64,000 nucleotides of DNA, taken from DATBFU01 sp035498405 (GTDB lineage: Bacteria; Acidobacteriota; Thermoanaerobaculia; UBA5066; Gp7-AA6). The stretch spans positions 169,687 to 233,686 of the forward strand of contig DATKAE010000084.1 in assembly GCA_035498405.1 (NCBI GenBank). The letters are read 5' to 3'. The stretch's first letter is position 1; each line of letters begins with the position of its first letter. The notes under the pieces are model-generated. The model worked only from the letters and a program-made list of their open reading frames with translations. It had not been told where the DNA came from and ran no database searches. Shown here one piece after another: positions 7,951-17,201 of this stretch. The position numbers and the translations under genes were made by a program.

Positions 7951-8673
7951 ATGCGCATCGAGATCCTGACGCTCTTCCCCGATTACTTCCGGTCTCCTCT
8001 CGAGGCGAGCCTTCTCGGCCGGGCCGTGGCCGCGGGGCTCCTCGAGATTGCGGTAACGGACATGCGACGGTTCTCGCGCGACCGCCACCGAAAGGCGGAC
8101 GACGAGCCGTACGGCGGCGGGCCCGGAATGGTCTTGACCGCGCCGGTCGTGGCGGAGTCGATCGAGGGCACGCAAGGGGAACCGCCCGCCTGGCGGGTCC
8201 TTCTGGCACCCGACGGCCGGCGGCTCGATCAGCCTCTGGTCGAGCGATTGGCGGAGCGTGAACGGCTGCTGCTCGTCTGCGGGCGCTACGAAGGAATCGA
8301 CGAGCGCGTGCGTGCGCTCGGGCTCCTGGACGAGGAGATCTCCATCGGCGACTTCGTCCTTTCCGGAGGAGAGGCGGCGGCGCTCGTGGTGGTGGAGGCG
8401 CTGTCGCGCCGGGTTCCCGGCGTCATCGGTCAAGCGGAATCGGTGGAGCGGGAATCCTTCATCCGCGATCGGCTCGATTATCCGCAATACACGCGTCCGC
8501 GCGAATATCGCGGCCTCGGCGTCCCGGAGGTGCTGCTTTCGGGAGACCACGCGCGGATCGAGAAATGGCGCCGCGCTCGGTCCCTCGAGCGTACCAAGGC
8601 GCGTCGGCCGGATCTACTCGAACGGAGACCCGAGGAACCCGGCGAAGCCGACGAGCGTCGCGACGGAGGGTGA
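7951..8673 (+). CDS. trmD: tRNA (guanine-N1)-methyltransferase TrmD
   Basis: A 240-residue SPOUT enzyme that methylates G37 of tRNAs. It begins MRIEILTLFPDYF, has the DDEPYGGGPGMV motif, LLLVCGRYEGIDERV, and the knot sequence LSGGEAAALVVVEALSR near residue 137, followed by YTRPREYRG. Length is typical. It sits between rimM and rplS in conserved order. Confidence 0.97.
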   Translation: MRIEILTLFPDYFRSPLEASLLGRAVAAGLLEIAVTDMRRFSRDRHRKADDEPYGGGPGMVLTAPVVAESIEGTQGEPPAWRVLLAPDGRRLDQPLVERLAERERLLLVCGRYEGIDERVRALGLLDEEISIGDFVLSGGEAAALVVVEALSRRVPGVIGQAESVERESFIRDRLDYPQYTRPREYRGLGVPEVLLSGDHARIEKWRRARSLERTKARRPDLLERRPEEPGEADERRDGG

Positions 8674-8783
8674 TCCGGCGGCGCCGCCGGACCGTGGGCA
8701 TTCGCCATCAGTCCGCAGCGGGCCAAGTTGCAAAGGCCGCGCAACTTCGTCTAGACTCGCTGTTTACGCCGAAGGAACCCGTC

Positions 8784-9134
8784 ATGAGCGATATTCTTCT
8801 GGAAGTCGAGAAGCCCGCCCTGCGCAAGGGCGTTCCGGATTTTGCCCCCGGGGATTCGGTCCGAGTCCACGTGAAGGTCCGCGAAGGTGAGAAGGAGCGA
8901 ATCCAGATCTTTGCGGGGGTCGTGATCGCGCGTCGCTCAGGCGGCCTGCGAGAGACCTTCACCGTCCGCAAGATCTCGAGCGGAATCGGGGTCGAGAGGA
9001 TCTTTCCCTTGCACTCTCCGGTGATCGATCGTATCGAGGTCGAGCGAAAGGGCGCGGTCCGGCGCGCCAAGCTGTATTACCTGAGGCAACGCAAGGGGAA
9101 GGCTGCCCGGATCGACGAAAAGCGGGTCGAGTAG
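8784..9134 (+). CDS. rplS: 50S ribosomal protein L19
   Basis: A 116-residue L19 with the diagnostic GDSVRVHVKVREGEKERIQ, FAGVVIARR and SSGIGVERIFPLHSP motifs and a basic C-terminus. The ATG at 8784 is preceded by GAAGGA at proper spacing; upstream in-frame codons are Arg/Ser-rich and not family-like. Confidence 0.97.
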   Translation: MSDILLEVEKPALRKGVPDFAPGDSVRVHVKVREGEKERIQIFAGVVIARRSGGLRETFTVRKISSGIGVERIFPLHSPVIDRIEVERKGAVRRAKLYYLRQRKGKAARIDEKRVE

Positions 9135-9152
9135 TCGGAGCCCGGCCGCTCC

Positions 9153-9893
9153 GTGCCTGTTGACCCCTTCTCCGCGCTCTTCGCGGAATTGGGTCGCCTC
9201 TCGAACCTTCACTGCCTGGAGCGGGAGCTCGCGCGGCGCGGCTACCGGCTCGTCGCCGGCGTCGACGAAGTCGGTCGCGGGTGTCTGGCGGGGCCGGTCA
9301 TGGCGGCGGCCGTCATCCTGCCGGAGGACTTCGTCGTGCCCGGCCTGGATGACTCCAAGCGCCTGGACGCGGAGGCCCGGGAGCGGCTCGAGCCCCTGGT
9401 CCGGCGGCGAGCCGTCGCGATCGGTGTGGGTCACGTGGAAGCCTCGCAGATCGACGAGAGGAACATCCTGCGGGCAAGCCTGCTCGCGATGCGGATGGCG
9501 GTCGATGCGCTCTCGCCTCAGCCGGAGTTCCTGCTCGTCGACGCCGTGACGATACCGGGTGTGGCCCGCCCTCAGCTGCCTCTGGTTCACGGCGACGCGC
9601 TCTGCGCCTCGATTGCGGCCGCCTCGATCGTCGCCAAGGTCGCTCGCGACCGGGTCCTGCAGGAGCTCGCGCGGCGTTACCCGGTCTATGGCTTCGAGCG
9701 ACACAAGGGTTACGGGACAGAGGAGCATTGGCAGGCGCTGCGCCAGTTCGGGCCGTGCCCCGAGCACCGGTTGAGTTTCGACGGCGTGATCGCCGGAACG
9801 GGAGACCCGCCACCTGATCCCGGTCGGCGAAGCGAGCGACGGCGCGGCCCGCGCCGTCGGAAGCCGGCACCGTCGCCTCCCTCCTTGGTGTGA
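9153..9893 (+). CDS. rnhB: Ribonuclease HII
   Basis: A 246-residue protein that removes ribonucleotides from RNA/DNA hybrids. The N-terminal active-site motif GVDEVGRGCLAGPV (~residue 36), the central VDAV acid, and the AASIVAKVARDR plus HKGYGT motifs are all present. The last ~30 residues are an extra Arg/Pro-rich basic tail. The GTG start is chosen because a leading helix precedes the catalytic strand. Confidence 0.95.
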   Translation: MPVDPFSALFAELGRLSNLHCLERELARRGYRLVAGVDEVGRGCLAGPVMAAAVILPEDFVVPGLDDSKRLDAEARERLEPLVRRRAVAIGVGHVEASQIDERNILRASLLAMRMAVDALSPQPEFLLVDAVTIPGVARPQLPLVHGDALCASIAAASIVAKVARDRVLQELARRYPVYGFERHKGYGTEEHWQALRQFGPCPEHRLSFDGVIAGTGDPPPDPGRRSERRRGPRRRKPAPSPPSLV

Positions 9894-9971
9894 CGTCGTC
9901 TCGTGCCTGCCGGCGCGCGGCGTCGCCGCCGAAAAACGCGGAGATTCCGGGCATCTCCACGGGTTCGGCCG

Positions 9972-9999
9972 GGTGACCGCGAGTAAACCGAGCTAGAAT
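9972..9999 (+). promoter_or_regulatory. Promoter with -10 TAGAAT for the TPR gene
   Basis: TAGAAT at 9994-9999 ends 10 nt before the ATG at 10010. A weak -35 GGTGAC lies at 9972-9977 with a 16-nt spacer. There is no Shine-Dalgarno sequence. Confidence 0.55.
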
Positions 10000-10009
10000 T
10001 TCGAGAAAC

Positions 10010-12538
10010 ATGGCCAACCGGGACCAGATTCTTCAGGGCGCCGAGAAGCTGCTCTCCAAGGGAAAGCTCGACGCCGCACTGAAGGAATACCTGCGCGTAC
10101 TGGAGGAAAACCCGAAGGACATCTCGACACTCAACAAGGTCGGGGATCTCTACGTTCGGATCAACCGGCCATCGGATTCGATCCCCTTCTTCACGCGCAT
10201 CGCCGACTTCTACGCCAAGGACGGTTTTTTCCTGAAGGCGATCGCGATCTACAAGAAAATCAACAAGATCGATCCGGCTCGCTTGGAGGTGTACGAGCAG
10301 CTGGCCGACCTGTATCACAAGCAGGGTCTGACGCAGGACGCCCGCAGCCAGTACCAAGTGCTGGCCGACCACTACTCCAAGAACAACAAGCCCGACGACG
10401 CGATCGCGGCCTACAAGAAGATGGTCACCGTCGACCCCGGGGACTTGAAGATCCAGGCGCGACTGGCGGATCTCTACCGCTCACACCGGCAGATCAATCA
10501 AGCGGTGGCCCAGTACGGTGTCATCGGGTCCGCCCTGATCGAGCGCGGCGCCCACGATGAATCGGTCGCCGTCCTCCAGAAGGCACTGGACCTCGCGCCG
10601 GGTGACATGGAGATCCAGAGAACGCTGGTGCGGGCCCTGCTGGCTCAGAAGAATCCGGCAGCGGCCATCGCCATTCTCAGGAACGCGCCCGAGTCGGCGG
10701 CGGGGCTGGCCTTGTTGGCGGAGGCGCAATTCGAGACGGGAGATCCGGTCGAGGCCGTGCGGACCGCCGAGAGGGGACTTTCGCTCGATCCGGGCAGCGA
10801 AGCGTGCCGCATTCAACTCTCGCGGGTTCGCCTCGCGCAGGGCAACCTCGACCCGTCGTTCGCCGTGATTCTGCCCGTGGTCGATTCGGCCATCGCCCAG
10901 AAAGATTTCGTCCGAGCCGCGGGACACCTCGCGCCGATCCTGGAGGCCGACCCGGGACATCGCGGAGCCCTGGCGAAGATGGGGGAGGTTCGCGAGGCGG
11001 AGGGGAAGAGCCCCGAGGCCGCCTCCCTCTTCCTCGCTGCGGCGAAACAGGCCGAGCGGCGGGGCGACACGGGCCTCGCGGTCGAGCTCTATCGGAACGT
11101 GACCCGCCTCGCGCCGGGGGAGGCGGAGGCCCTGTCGAGGCTGAAGGACCTGGTCCCGCCAGCCGCGCCGGCTCCCGCGCCAGAGGCGGCGTCGGTTCCG
11201 GAAATCGAGGTGGAGATCGAGGAGGAAGCGCCTCCGGTTCACGCCCCGCAGCCGCAGGTGCCTTCGCTGGCCTTCGAGGCCGCCGAGCCGGCGCCGGCGT
11301 GGGCGCCTCCGCCGGCGGAGGCGCCGCCACCGAGCGCCGCTCCACAGCCCGTCGAAGACCGAGAGGTGGAGACGCTCGTCGTGGAGGCCGAGGTCTTCGC
11401 GCGGTACGGGCTGACCGACAAGGCCGTGGAGCGGCTGCGGCTTCTCGTGCGGCGCCGGCCCGACCTGCTGCGCGCGCGCGCGCGCCTGGTGGAGCTGATG
11501 GCGGAGTCGCAGAACCCGGCTCTTTCTCAGGAAGTCGCCGACTTGGCGCAAGGCTACCGCGAGGCCGGACGCCCGGCCGATGCGGAGGCGCTGCAGAGTC
11601 GGTTCGGAATGGCGCCGCCGACCGTCGCCGCGCCTCCTCCGCCTCCCCCTCCGGTCTCTCATGCACCGCCGGCAGGGGCGGCCGACACCGGCTTCGACGA
11701 ATTCGGGATCGAATCGGGAGCGGCCCACGGTCCCGTGATGGCCGAGCCGCCCCCGGCCGCCGAGCCGCTGGAGGAATCGATCGACGAGTTGCCTTCGGTC
11801 GAGCCGCCGCCGCCGGCGCCGGAGCCAGCCGCGCCGCGTGTCACGTCGTCGATGCCGATCGCCGCGCCTGCCGAATCGGAGTTCGTATCCTACGAGGAGC
11901 TGGGCTCCCTGCTCGAAGAGGAGATGCAGAAGGCGAGCGAAGGGCCCGCCGCTCCGGAGGCCCTCGGCGAACCGGCGATCGATGAGCAGAGCCTCTTTGC
12001 CGACGAGCAGCAGTTCTTCAACCTCGCCGAGGAGCTCGAGAAGGAGCTCGCGGACGAGCCGACGACGCCGGAGGCTCCGGCCATGGAGGGTCCCGAGGGC
12101 GAGGTGTCGCTCGAGGAGATCTTCCGCGAGTTCAAGAAGGGCGTCGAGCAGCAGCTCTCGGCGGAGGACTACGAGACCCACTTCAACCTCGGGATCGCTT
12201 ACAAGGAGATGGGGCTGACCGACGAAGCGATCGGCGAGTTCCAGCTCGCGAGCAAGGATCCGGCCCGGATGGTCGAGTGCTGCAGCATGCTCGGGCTCTG
12301 CTTCCTGGAAAAAGGAATGCCGCAGCTTGCGATCAAGTGGTACCGGAAGGGACTCGAGGCTCCCGACATCAAGGAGGTTGAGACGGTCGGGCTGCTCTAC
12401 GACCTCGGCTGCGTCTATCAGGACACCGGCGATCTCGAGCTCGCCTACCGAACCTTTCTCGAGGTCTACGGGCTCAACACCAACTACCGCGACATCGTCC
12501 ATCGGGTCAAGGAGCTCGAGGCGGTCAAGAAGAATTGA
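10010..12538 (+). CDS. Large TPR-repeat protein with acidic/proline-rich linker
   Basis: An 842-residue cytoplasmic protein with no signal peptide. Residues 1-380 contain about ten tetratricopeptide units. Residues ~385-460 and 545-640 are Pro/Ala/Glu-rich linkers, separated by another TPR-like pair around 460-530. The C-terminus (~705-842) begins SLEEIFREFKKGVEQ and carries three further TPRs with AYKEMGLTDEAIGEFQLA and LGLCFLEKGMPQLAIKWYRKGLE. This tail is shared by a family of large TPR proteins in Acidobacteria and deltaproteobacterial lineages, to my knowledge uncharacterised. It probably acts as a protein-interaction scaffold. It appears to be transcribed from its own promoter. Confidence 0.85.
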   Translation: MANRDQILQGAEKLLSKGKLDAALKEYLRVLEENPKDISTLNKVGDLYVRINRPSDSIPFFTRIADFYAKDGFFLKAIAIYKKINKIDPARLEVYEQLADLYHKQGLTQDARSQYQVLADHYSKNNKPDDAIAAYKKMVTVDPGDLKIQARLADLYRSHRQINQAVAQYGVIGSALIERGAHDESVAVLQKALDLAPGDMEIQRTLVRALLAQKNPAAAIAILRNAPESAAGLALLAEAQFETGDPVEAVRTAERGLSLDPGSEACRIQLSRVRLAQGNLDPSFAVILPVVDSAIAQKDFVRAAGHLAPILEADPGHRGALAKMGEVREAEGKSPEAASLFLAAAKQAERRGDTGLAVELYRNVTRLAPGEAEALSRLKDLVPPAAPAPAPEAASVPEIEVEIEEEAPPVHAPQPQVPSLAFEAAEPAPAWAPPPAEAPPPSAAPQPVEDREVETLVVEAEVFARYGLTDKAVERLRLLVRRRPDLLRARARLVELMAESQNPALSQEVADLAQGYREAGRPADAEALQSRFGMAPPTVAAPPPPPPPVSHAPPAGAADTGFDEFGIESGAAHGPVMAEPPPAAEPLEESIDELPSVEPPPPAPEPAAPRVTSSMPIAAPAESEFVSYEELGSLLEEEMQKASEGPAAPEALGEPAIDEQSLFADEQQFFNLAEELEKELADEPTTPEAPAMEGPEGEVSLEEIFREFKKGVEQQLSAEDYETHFNLGIAYKEMGLTDEAIGEFQLASKDPARMVECCSMLGLCFLEKGMPQLAIKWYRKGLEAPDIKEVETVGLLYDLGCVYQDTGDLELAYRTFLEVYGLNTNYRDIVHRVKELEAVKKN

Positions 12539-12605
12539 GATCCCGAACCGCGTTGGGCCACGCCTTGACCGATCGCCGCCCTTCTGCCGCCAATCCCCTG
12601 TTCGC

Positions 12606-13604
12606 ATGCCCCCGCTGCTGTCCGTCCGCGACCTGAGAGTCGAGCTTCCCCACGGGGGGCGGTGGTTCCCCGCCGTTGACGGCGTCTCCTTCGATCTGGA
12701 GCGCGGCGAGGCGCTGGCTCTGGCCGGGGAGAGCGGGTGCGGCAAGAGCCTGCTCGGGCGGGCGCTGATCAACCTCCCGCCCGAAACGGCGCGCGTCTCC
12801 GGGTCGATCTCGTGGGCCGGCAGCGAGCTCACCGGAGAGCCCGAGAGTCGGTGGCAGCAGATGCGGGGGAGCCGGATGGCGATGGTCTTCCAGGAGCCCG
12901 GTGCGGCACTGGATCCCGTGCAAACCATCGGGACTCAAATCGTCGAGGCGATTCGCTTGCACCGCGACATGCCGGCGCGGCAGGCGCGGCTGCTGGCCGT
13001 CGAGCGATTGCGGGAGGTGGCGTTTCCAGATCCGGCAGCGGGGGCGGAACAGTACCCGCACCGACTCTCGGGGGGCCAGAAGCAACGCGCCCTGCTGGCG
13101 GTCGCCCTGGCCGCGGACCCCGAGCTCCTGATTGCCGACGAGCCGACGACGGCGCTCGACGCGACGGTCGCTTCGGAGGTCATGGACCTTCTGGCGCGGC
13201 TGCGGGAGCGGCGGGGCCTGACACTTCTTCTGATCAGCCACGACCTCCCGCTCGTCGCCCGGGCGAGCGGCCGCGCGCTGATTCTCTATGCCGGCCGCGT
13301 GGTGGAGGAGGCAAGGACGGCGGAGATCTTCCGGTCCCCGCGTCACCCGTACACGCGGGCTCTGTTGCGCTGTCTGCCGCGGCTCGATCCGGAGGCGGGC
13401 CCGAGGCGGAGGCTCGACGCGATCACGGGGACCGTCCCCGACCTCTACGATCGGACCGCCGGGGGCTGCGCTTTCGCACCGCGTTGTCCGGAGCGGTTCG
13501 GGCGCTGCACGGAGAGCGAGCCCGCACTCGGCCCGGCGGAGGGCGTGCTCGTTCGGTGCTTCCTCTACGACGGCCCCGAGCGAGGGGTCCGGGTGACGGC
13601 GTGA
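12606..13604 (+). CDS. Oligopeptide/dipeptide-type ABC transporter ATPase (OppD/DppD-like)
   Basis: A 332-residue nucleotide-binding subunit: Walker A GESGCGKS (~residue 41), signature LSGGQKQRALLA (~154), Walker B LLIADEPTTALD and switch His in ISHD. After the NBD comes the Opp-type HPYTRALL segment and a four-cysteine tail (GGCAFAPRCPERFGRC, then RCF), the arrangement that binds an Fe-S cluster in some Opp/Dpp ATPases. It should drive peptide or nickel import with permease partners, but none is in the window. Stop overlaps the next start (GTGA). Confidence 0.9.
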   Translation: MPPLLSVRDLRVELPHGGRWFPAVDGVSFDLERGEALALAGESGCGKSLLGRALINLPPETARVSGSISWAGSELTGEPESRWQQMRGSRMAMVFQEPGAALDPVQTIGTQIVEAIRLHRDMPARQARLLAVERLREVAFPDPAAGAEQYPHRLSGGQKQRALLAVALAADPELLIADEPTTALDATVASEVMDLLARLRERRGLTLLLISHDLPLVARASGRALILYAGRVVEEARTAEIFRSPRHPYTRALLRCLPRLDPEAGPRRRLDAITGTVPDLYDRTAGGCAFAPRCPERFGRCTESEPALGPAEGVLVRCFLYDGPERGVRVTA

Positions 13605-14623
13605 GCTCGGGGGCGCTCCTCGAAGCGACGGGGCTCCTCAAGGTCTATCCGCTGCGGTTGGGGCTCTTCGGGTCGACAGTAGGCCGCGTGCGCGCGGTCG
13701 ACGGCGTATCGCTTGTGATCGGACGCGGTGAAACCCTCGGCCTTGTCGGGGAGTCGGGAAGCGGAAAGAGCACGACGGGACGCCTCTTGCTCCGCCTGGA
13801 GGAGCCGACGGCCGGGGAGATCCTCTTCGACGGAGATCACTGGCTCTCGCTCACGGGAGCGGAACTGCGGCGCAAGCGCCGCGGGATGCAGATCGTCTTC
13901 CAGGATCCGCATAGCTCGTTGAACCCGCGCATGACGGTGGGCGACCAGATCGCGGAGCCGCTTCGGGTGCAGGGTCTCGCGCGGGGCCGAGAGCTCTCCC
14001 GGCGCGTCGCGTCCCTGTTGACGGAAGTCGGACTGTCGCCGGCGGTCGCGGACCGCTTTCCGTCGGAGTTCTCCGGCGGACAGCGTCAGCGCATCGCGAT
14101 CGCTCGCGCGCTCGCGACCGAGCCAAAGTTTCTCGTCTGCGACGAGCCGGTTTCCTCCCTCGACGCGTCGATCGCCGCACAGGTTCTCAATCTCTTGGGA
14201 GACCTGCGCGACCGGATGGGGCTCGCGGTCCTCTTCATCTCGCACGATCTGGCCGTGGTCTCGCGCGTGGCGGATCGCGTTGCGGTCATGTACTGCGGGA
14301 GGATCGTGGAGCAAGGGCCGACGGCCGAGATCGTGCGCGAGCCGCTCCATCCCTATACGGCGGCGCTGCTCTCGGCGGTCTCGCCTCCGGAGGCGGTCAG
14401 CCCTCCGACGCCGCGGATCGTGCTGGAAGGCGAGCTTCCGTCGCCCTCGGCGCCGCCGGCCGGGTGCGCGTTTCATCCGCGCTGCCCGATCGCCAGGCCT
14501 CGCTGCCAGGAGGAGACGCCGGTCTTGACCGGCACTCGGCCGGATCGTTCGGTGGCGTGCTTTTTCCCCGGTGAGCTCCGAGCCGGGCGGGTCCGCGAGG
14601 CCGGTCCGACCCCTCCGTTATGA
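13601..14623 (+). CDS. Oligopeptide/dipeptide-type ABC transporter ATPase (OppF/DppF-like)
   Basis: A 340-residue partner of the preceding ATPase, started by a GTG that overlaps its stop. Walker A GESGSGKST, signature FSGGQRQRIAIARAL, Walker B FLVCDEPVSSLD, and the Opp/Dpp tail HPYTAALL with a four-Cys motif (AGCAFHPRCPIARPRC, then ACF) are complete. The two would form the heterodimeric motor. Neither substrate-binding protein nor permeases are nearby, so the permeases must be elsewhere or the pair serves another exporter. Confidence 0.9.
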   Translation: MSSGALLEATGLLKVYPLRLGLFGSTVGRVRAVDGVSLVIGRGETLGLVGESGSGKSTTGRLLLRLEEPTAGEILFDGDHWLSLTGAELRRKRRGMQIVFQDPHSSLNPRMTVGDQIAEPLRVQGLARGRELSRRVASLLTEVGLSPAVADRFPSEFSGGQRQRIAIARALATEPKFLVCDEPVSSLDASIAAQVLNLLGDLRDRMGLAVLFISHDLAVVSRVADRVAVMYCGRIVEQGPTAEIVREPLHPYTAALLSAVSPPEAVSPPTPRIVLEGELPSPSAPPAGCAFHPRCPIARPRCQEETPVLTGTRPDRSVACFFPGELRAGRVREAGPTPPL

Positions 14624-14750
14624 TGGGCCCGCCGGTCGTTGCCGGGAAGTCTGTGAGCCGGTAAAGTCCGCGCAGTCAAGGAAAAGGCGTGCGGTCGGGG
14701 AAACATTCGGCCGCCCGGTGCGTAAGAAGGGTGACGAAGGAGTGACAGGA
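14619..14750 (+). promoter_or_regulatory. Possible promoter and long structured leader of the TolC gene
   Basis: A -10-like TATGAT lies at 14619-14624, inside the end of the upstream gene, leaving a leader of roughly 120 nt before the ATG at 14751. The leader contains a CCGG...CCGG hairpin and a GGGAAG...GTGAGCCGG stretch, and ends in AAGGAGTGACAGGA. No known riboswitch class fits fully. Confidence 0.35.
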
Positions 14751-16409
14751 ATGAACGTGATTTCATTTTCCCGGCCGAGCCGCGCGGCGCTCGCCGTCGC
14801 GGGTCTCCTGGCATGCCTCGCCGTCGAGGCTGCGCCGCAGGGTCCGGTGGTCTCCGCCCGTCCGGGTCAGCGGACACCGATGCCATTGCCGGCGCCGGTC
14901 GATGGGGCCATCCGATTGTCGCTCGATCGGGCGATCGCCCTCGCGGTCGCCAACAACCAGGACTTGAATGTCGCGGTCAACGCGGCCGAATCGTCGCAGT
15001 ATCTCTTCATCGCCTCGCAGGGGATCTTCGATCCAGTCCTGGCCGGTTTCGCCAACCGCAACCACCAGGAGGAGCCGGCCTCGAGCCAGTTGGTGGGCGC
15101 CCTGGTCGGGATCGCCGACACCTACAACTACGGCGCGAACGTGTCGCAGCTTGCCCCCTGGGGCGGGACATTCACGATCGGCACCACGGGCGGCTGGCTC
15201 CACACGAACTCAACTTTCTATTCCGTCAATCCCTCCTACACGGCCAACCTGCAAGTCACCGTCAGCCAGCCTCTCTTGCGGAACTTCGGTCTGACCGCGA
15301 CCAAATGGCTGATCTGGACCACGCAGAACACACGCGATGCCACGTACCAGACGTTTGTCCGAAGCATTCAAACCGGCGTCAACAACGTCGAGCAAGCGTA
15401 TTGGGACCTCGTCTACGCGTACCAGGTCCTCGAGGTCAACAGGGAGTCGCTTCGGATCGCGCAGGATTTGAATCGCATTACCAAGATCAAGATCGACGTC
15501 GGGTCGTTGGCACCCATCGACATCACGCAGACCGAGGTAGGCATTGCCACGGCCGAGCAGGACATCATCACGGCCCAGGGTCTGATCGGAGACGCCGAGG
15601 ATCGGATTCGCCGCCAGCTCAACATCGACCCGGTGGCGGTCCCGTATCGCATCGTCCCGACCGATGAGGTACGTGCGGAGCCGGTCGTCCTTCACCCGGA
15701 TGAGGGCGCCCGCCAGGCCGTCGTGAGCCGTCCCGAGGTGATCGCGCAGGCCTACACGGCCGAGAACGAGCGGATCGCCTTCGAGTACTGGTCGAATCAG
15801 CTCCTGCCGGGCGTCAACCTGGTCGGCAGCTACGGGAACGCCGGACTCGATGGAACGTTCACCCTGCCGACGACCCCTCCGATGACGGTGATGAACGGGC
15901 TGGGCGACGCTTACCGCCAGGTGACCGATCGCTCCTTCAAGAACTGGTCGATCGGGCTGAACGTCTCGTATCCGATCTTGAACCGCTACGCGAAGGGGCA
16001 GCAGGGAGCGGCCAAGTACGCGTGGGATTCCAACAAGGCGCTCCTGATCACGACGCAGCAGAACGTGGTTCTCGAGGTCCGCACGGCGGCGCGCTCGGTC
16101 GACACGGCCCGCCAGCAAATCGTCGCCACGGGCAAGGGACGAGAGCTCGCCGAGAAGAACCTCGACGCGGAAAAGAAGAAGTTCGATAACGGAATGACCA
16201 CGTCCTTCCAGGTCAACCAGGTCCAGCTCGATCTCTCGTCAGCCAAGACGCGCGAGCTGCAGGCGCTCGTCGTTTACCGCAAGGCGCTCGCGCAGTATCA
16301 TTACTCGGTGGCCGACAACCTGGACTGGAAGGGGATCAGCATCGAAGGGCTCCCCCAGGCGACCCCGCCGCCGGTTCAGCCCTGGGTCGCCGTCGCGCCG
16401 GCCAAGTGA
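14751..16409 (+). CDS. TolC-family outer-membrane efflux protein
   Basis: A 552-residue precursor beginning MNVISFSRPSRAALAV with a hydrophobic signal segment ending near AAP. It has the outer-membrane efflux protein architecture: the N-terminal LSLDRAIALAVANNQDLNVA motif, long helical segments (VNNVEQAYWDLVYAYQVLEV), a TolC-like strand (NLQVTVSQPLLRNFG), and a second half repeating it (WSIGLNVSYPILNRY; NLDAEKKKFDNGMTTSFQVNQVQLDL). As a trimer it would form the outer-membrane duct of a tripartite exporter. It heads TolC-YIP1-ATPase and has a good Shine-Dalgarno sequence. Its stop overlaps the next start. Confidence 0.9.
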   Translation: MNVISFSRPSRAALAVAGLLACLAVEAAPQGPVVSARPGQRTPMPLPAPVDGAIRLSLDRAIALAVANNQDLNVAVNAAESSQYLFIASQGIFDPVLAGFANRNHQEEPASSQLVGALVGIADTYNYGANVSQLAPWGGTFTIGTTGGWLHTNSTFYSVNPSYTANLQVTVSQPLLRNFGLTATKWLIWTTQNTRDATYQTFVRSIQTGVNNVEQAYWDLVYAYQVLEVNRESLRIAQDLNRITKIKIDVGSLAPIDITQTEVGIATAEQDIITAQGLIGDAEDRIRRQLNIDPVAVPYRIVPTDEVRAEPVVLHPDEGARQAVVSRPEVIAQAYTAENERIAFEYWSNQLLPGVNLVGSYGNAGLDGTFTLPTTPPMTVMNGLGDAYRQVTDRSFKNWSIGLNVSYPILNRYAKGQQGAAKYAWDSNKALLITTQQNVVLEVRTAARSVDTARQQIVATGKGRELAEKNLDAEKKKFDNGMTTSFQVNQVQLDLSSAKTRELQALVVYRKALAQYHYSVADNLDWKGISIEGLPQATPPPVQPWVAVAPAK

Positions 16410-17137
16410 CGGCAGAGTCAGCTCCGCCAGCCGGCGCTCCGGGGCCCGGCGACTCCGCGCTGTCGCGGATCGTCGGAGTCTTCTTTTCGCCGGGTCGCAC
16501 TTTCGAGTCCATTGCCGAGCGCCCGACGTGGCTCCTGCCCGTGATCCTCTGGGTGCTCTGCTCGGTCGCCGTGTCGGCTGCGCTCGTGCCGCGCATGGAT
16601 TTCGAGAAGATGATGCGCGAGCGCTTCGAGAGGAGCGGCCAGAAGGTCTCCGATGAGCAGCTCCAGACGATCGTCGAGCGACAGAAGCGCTTCGCGCCGG
16701 TGTTCGGCTACTTCGGAGCGGTTGCCGCGCCCGTGCTGATCAGCCTCCTGGTGGCGGTGATTCTCTGGGGCTCGCTTCGGGCGTTTGGCTGGGACACGAG
16801 CTACCCGCAATCCCTGGGGGCGACCGCGCACGCCTTCCTTCCGAGCGTCGTCGGTTCGCTGCTGCTGATTCCCCTGGTCGTGCGGCAGGAGCGGGTCGAT
16901 CCGTCGGCGATGGGGGACATGCTCCGGTCGAATCTCGGGTTCCTCGTCGAGCGCAACGCGAAGGCCTTGCACTCCCTGCTCGGCTCGATCGACGTCTTTT
17001 CCTTCTGGACCCTCGCCTTGCTGGTCATTGGCTTTGCCGCGGCGGCGAAGATCCGCAAGGGTCAGGCCGCGGGAGTCATCCTGACGCTCTGGGCGGTCTA
17101 CGTGCTCGGGAAGGCCGGTTTGGCGGCCCTCTTCTGA
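16406..17137 (+). CDS. YIP1-family inner-membrane protein
   Basis: A 243-residue protein starting at GTG (overlaps the TolC stop, GTGA). After a Pro/Ala-rich start comes the YIP1-type motif SRIVGVFFSPGRTFESIAERPTW, then about five membrane helices (~45-62, 105-128, 145-165, 195-215, 222-240). In Acidobacteria YIP1 proteins often sit between TolC and MacB-type transporter genes; their function is unproven. Confidence 0.8.
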   Translation: MTAESAPPAGAPGPGDSALSRIVGVFFSPGRTFESIAERPTWLLPVILWVLCSVAVSAALVPRMDFEKMMRERFERSGQKVSDEQLQTIVERQKRFAPVFGYFGAVAAPVLISLLVAVILWGSLRAFGWDTSYPQSLGATAHAFLPSVVGSLLLIPLVVRQERVDPSAMGDMLRSNLGFLVERNAKALHSLLGSIDVFSFWTLALLVIGFAAAAKIRKGQAAGVILTLWAVYVLGKAGLAALF

Positions 17138-17201
17138 GCCGATACCGCCAATTCCTGAACTCGCCGGCCGTTTCGTCGTATAAACCCCCAGGCAAAGCCG
17201 C

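Noticed and set aside
10481..12928. An 815-residue open frame antisense to the TPR gene
   Set aside because: Arg/Leu-rich antisense shadow with no recognisable domain; the plus strand has clear TPR periodicity and a promoter.
14640..14700. Possible cobalamin-type riboswitch before tolC
   Set aside because: GGGAA...GTG...CCG resembles part of the element, but the downstream B12 box and the upstream conserved arm are missing and the gene is not a B12 gene.
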